Of a stretch of 7,010 nucleotides of DNA, positions 6,846 to 7,010 are shown in pieces (the stretch's first letter is position 1; each line of letters starts with the position of its first letter). The position numbers were made by a program, and so were the translations under genes. Under the pieces are notes generated by a model. It had not been told where the DNA came from and did no database searches. It saw nothing but the letters and a program-made list of their open reading frames with translations. The stretch is taken from positions 1 through 7,010 of the forward strand of contig JAUXAE010000060.1 in NCBI GenBank assembly GCA_030620035.1, read 5' to 3'. This DNA comes from Dehalococcoidales bacterium (GTDB lineage: Bacteria; Chloroflexota; Dehalococcoidia; Dehalococcoidales; JAUXAE01).

Positions 6846-7010
6846 ATGGCAGCCAAAGACTATTATAGCATACTGGGCGTTAAGCGCGACGCCAGCCAGC
6901 AGGAGCTAAAAAGGGCCTACCGCAAGCTGGCCCGAAAGTACCATCCTGATGTCAATCCCGGTGATAAATCGGCCGAGGCAAGGTTCAAGCAGATAAACGA
7001 GGCCTATGAG
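6846..7010 (+). CDS. DnaJ-family (J-domain) co-chaperone, N-terminal part; continues beyond window
   Basis: The first 55 codons form most of a J domain, which stimulates the ATPase of DnaK/Hsp70 in the cytoplasm. Residues 5-11 read DYYSILG; helix II covers about 18-31 (QELKRAYRKLARK at 19-31); the catalytic HPD tripeptide is at 33-35, followed by VNPGD (36-40); helix III starts at about 42 and ends with FKQINEAYE (47-55). The start is supported by GAGGAG (6837-6842) just upstream and by the usual DnaJ/CbpA N-terminus. Because the Gly/Phe and zinc-finger regions lie outside the window, I cannot say whether this is canonical DnaJ or a CbpA-type protein; hence no symbol. It is divergent from pyrG and has its own perfect promoter. 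Confidence 0.93.
   Translation, partial: MAAKDYYSILGVKRDASQQELKRAYRKLARKYHPDVNPGDKSAEARFKQINEAYE

Overview
The window looks like a chromosomal segment from a member of the Chloroflexota, most likely a Dehalococcoidia-like lineage. The clues are a very large secreted protein with BNR/Asp-box repeats, resembling the abundant putative S-layer protein of Dehalococcoides, next to ordinary bacterial housekeeping genes with consensus sigma70-type promoters. The lineage call is inference; no rRNA or other phylogenetic marker lies in the window.

Layout. Bases 1-2432 (minus strand) hold the first 810 codons of a secreted Asp-box (beta-propeller-like) protein that continues past the left edge. It is preceded by a folded leader of about 175 nt and a strong promoter (TTGACA-17-TATTAT). 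Bases 2724-6391 (minus strand) carry a tight three-gene operon read pyrG -> transaldolase -> rho. Its intercistronic gaps are 56 and 39 bases, each holding a short perfect hairpin, and a candidate terminator follows rho. Upstream of pyrG, two overlapping tandem promoters lie in a 29-base-spaced direct repeat. After an AT-rich divergent intergenic region of about 450 bases, a perfect consensus promoter (TTGACA-17-TATAAT) drives a dnaJ-family gene on the plus strand, of which the first 55 codons are present.

How the genes relate. pyrG makes CTP, the transaldolase works in the pentose phosphate pathway that supplies ribose phosphate, and rho is the transcription termination helicase. This order is a compact version of the pyrG-fba-tal-murA-glpX-rho neighbourhood known from Bacillus subtilis, so it is an old conserved housekeeping cluster. 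The Asp-box gene sits where rpmE follows rho in Bacillus and has its own promoter, so it is probably an independent, highly expressed envelope gene. I found no CRISPR array, tRNA, rRNA, insertion sequence or defence system. The least explained parts are the folded leader of the envelope gene and the duplicated pyrG promoter.
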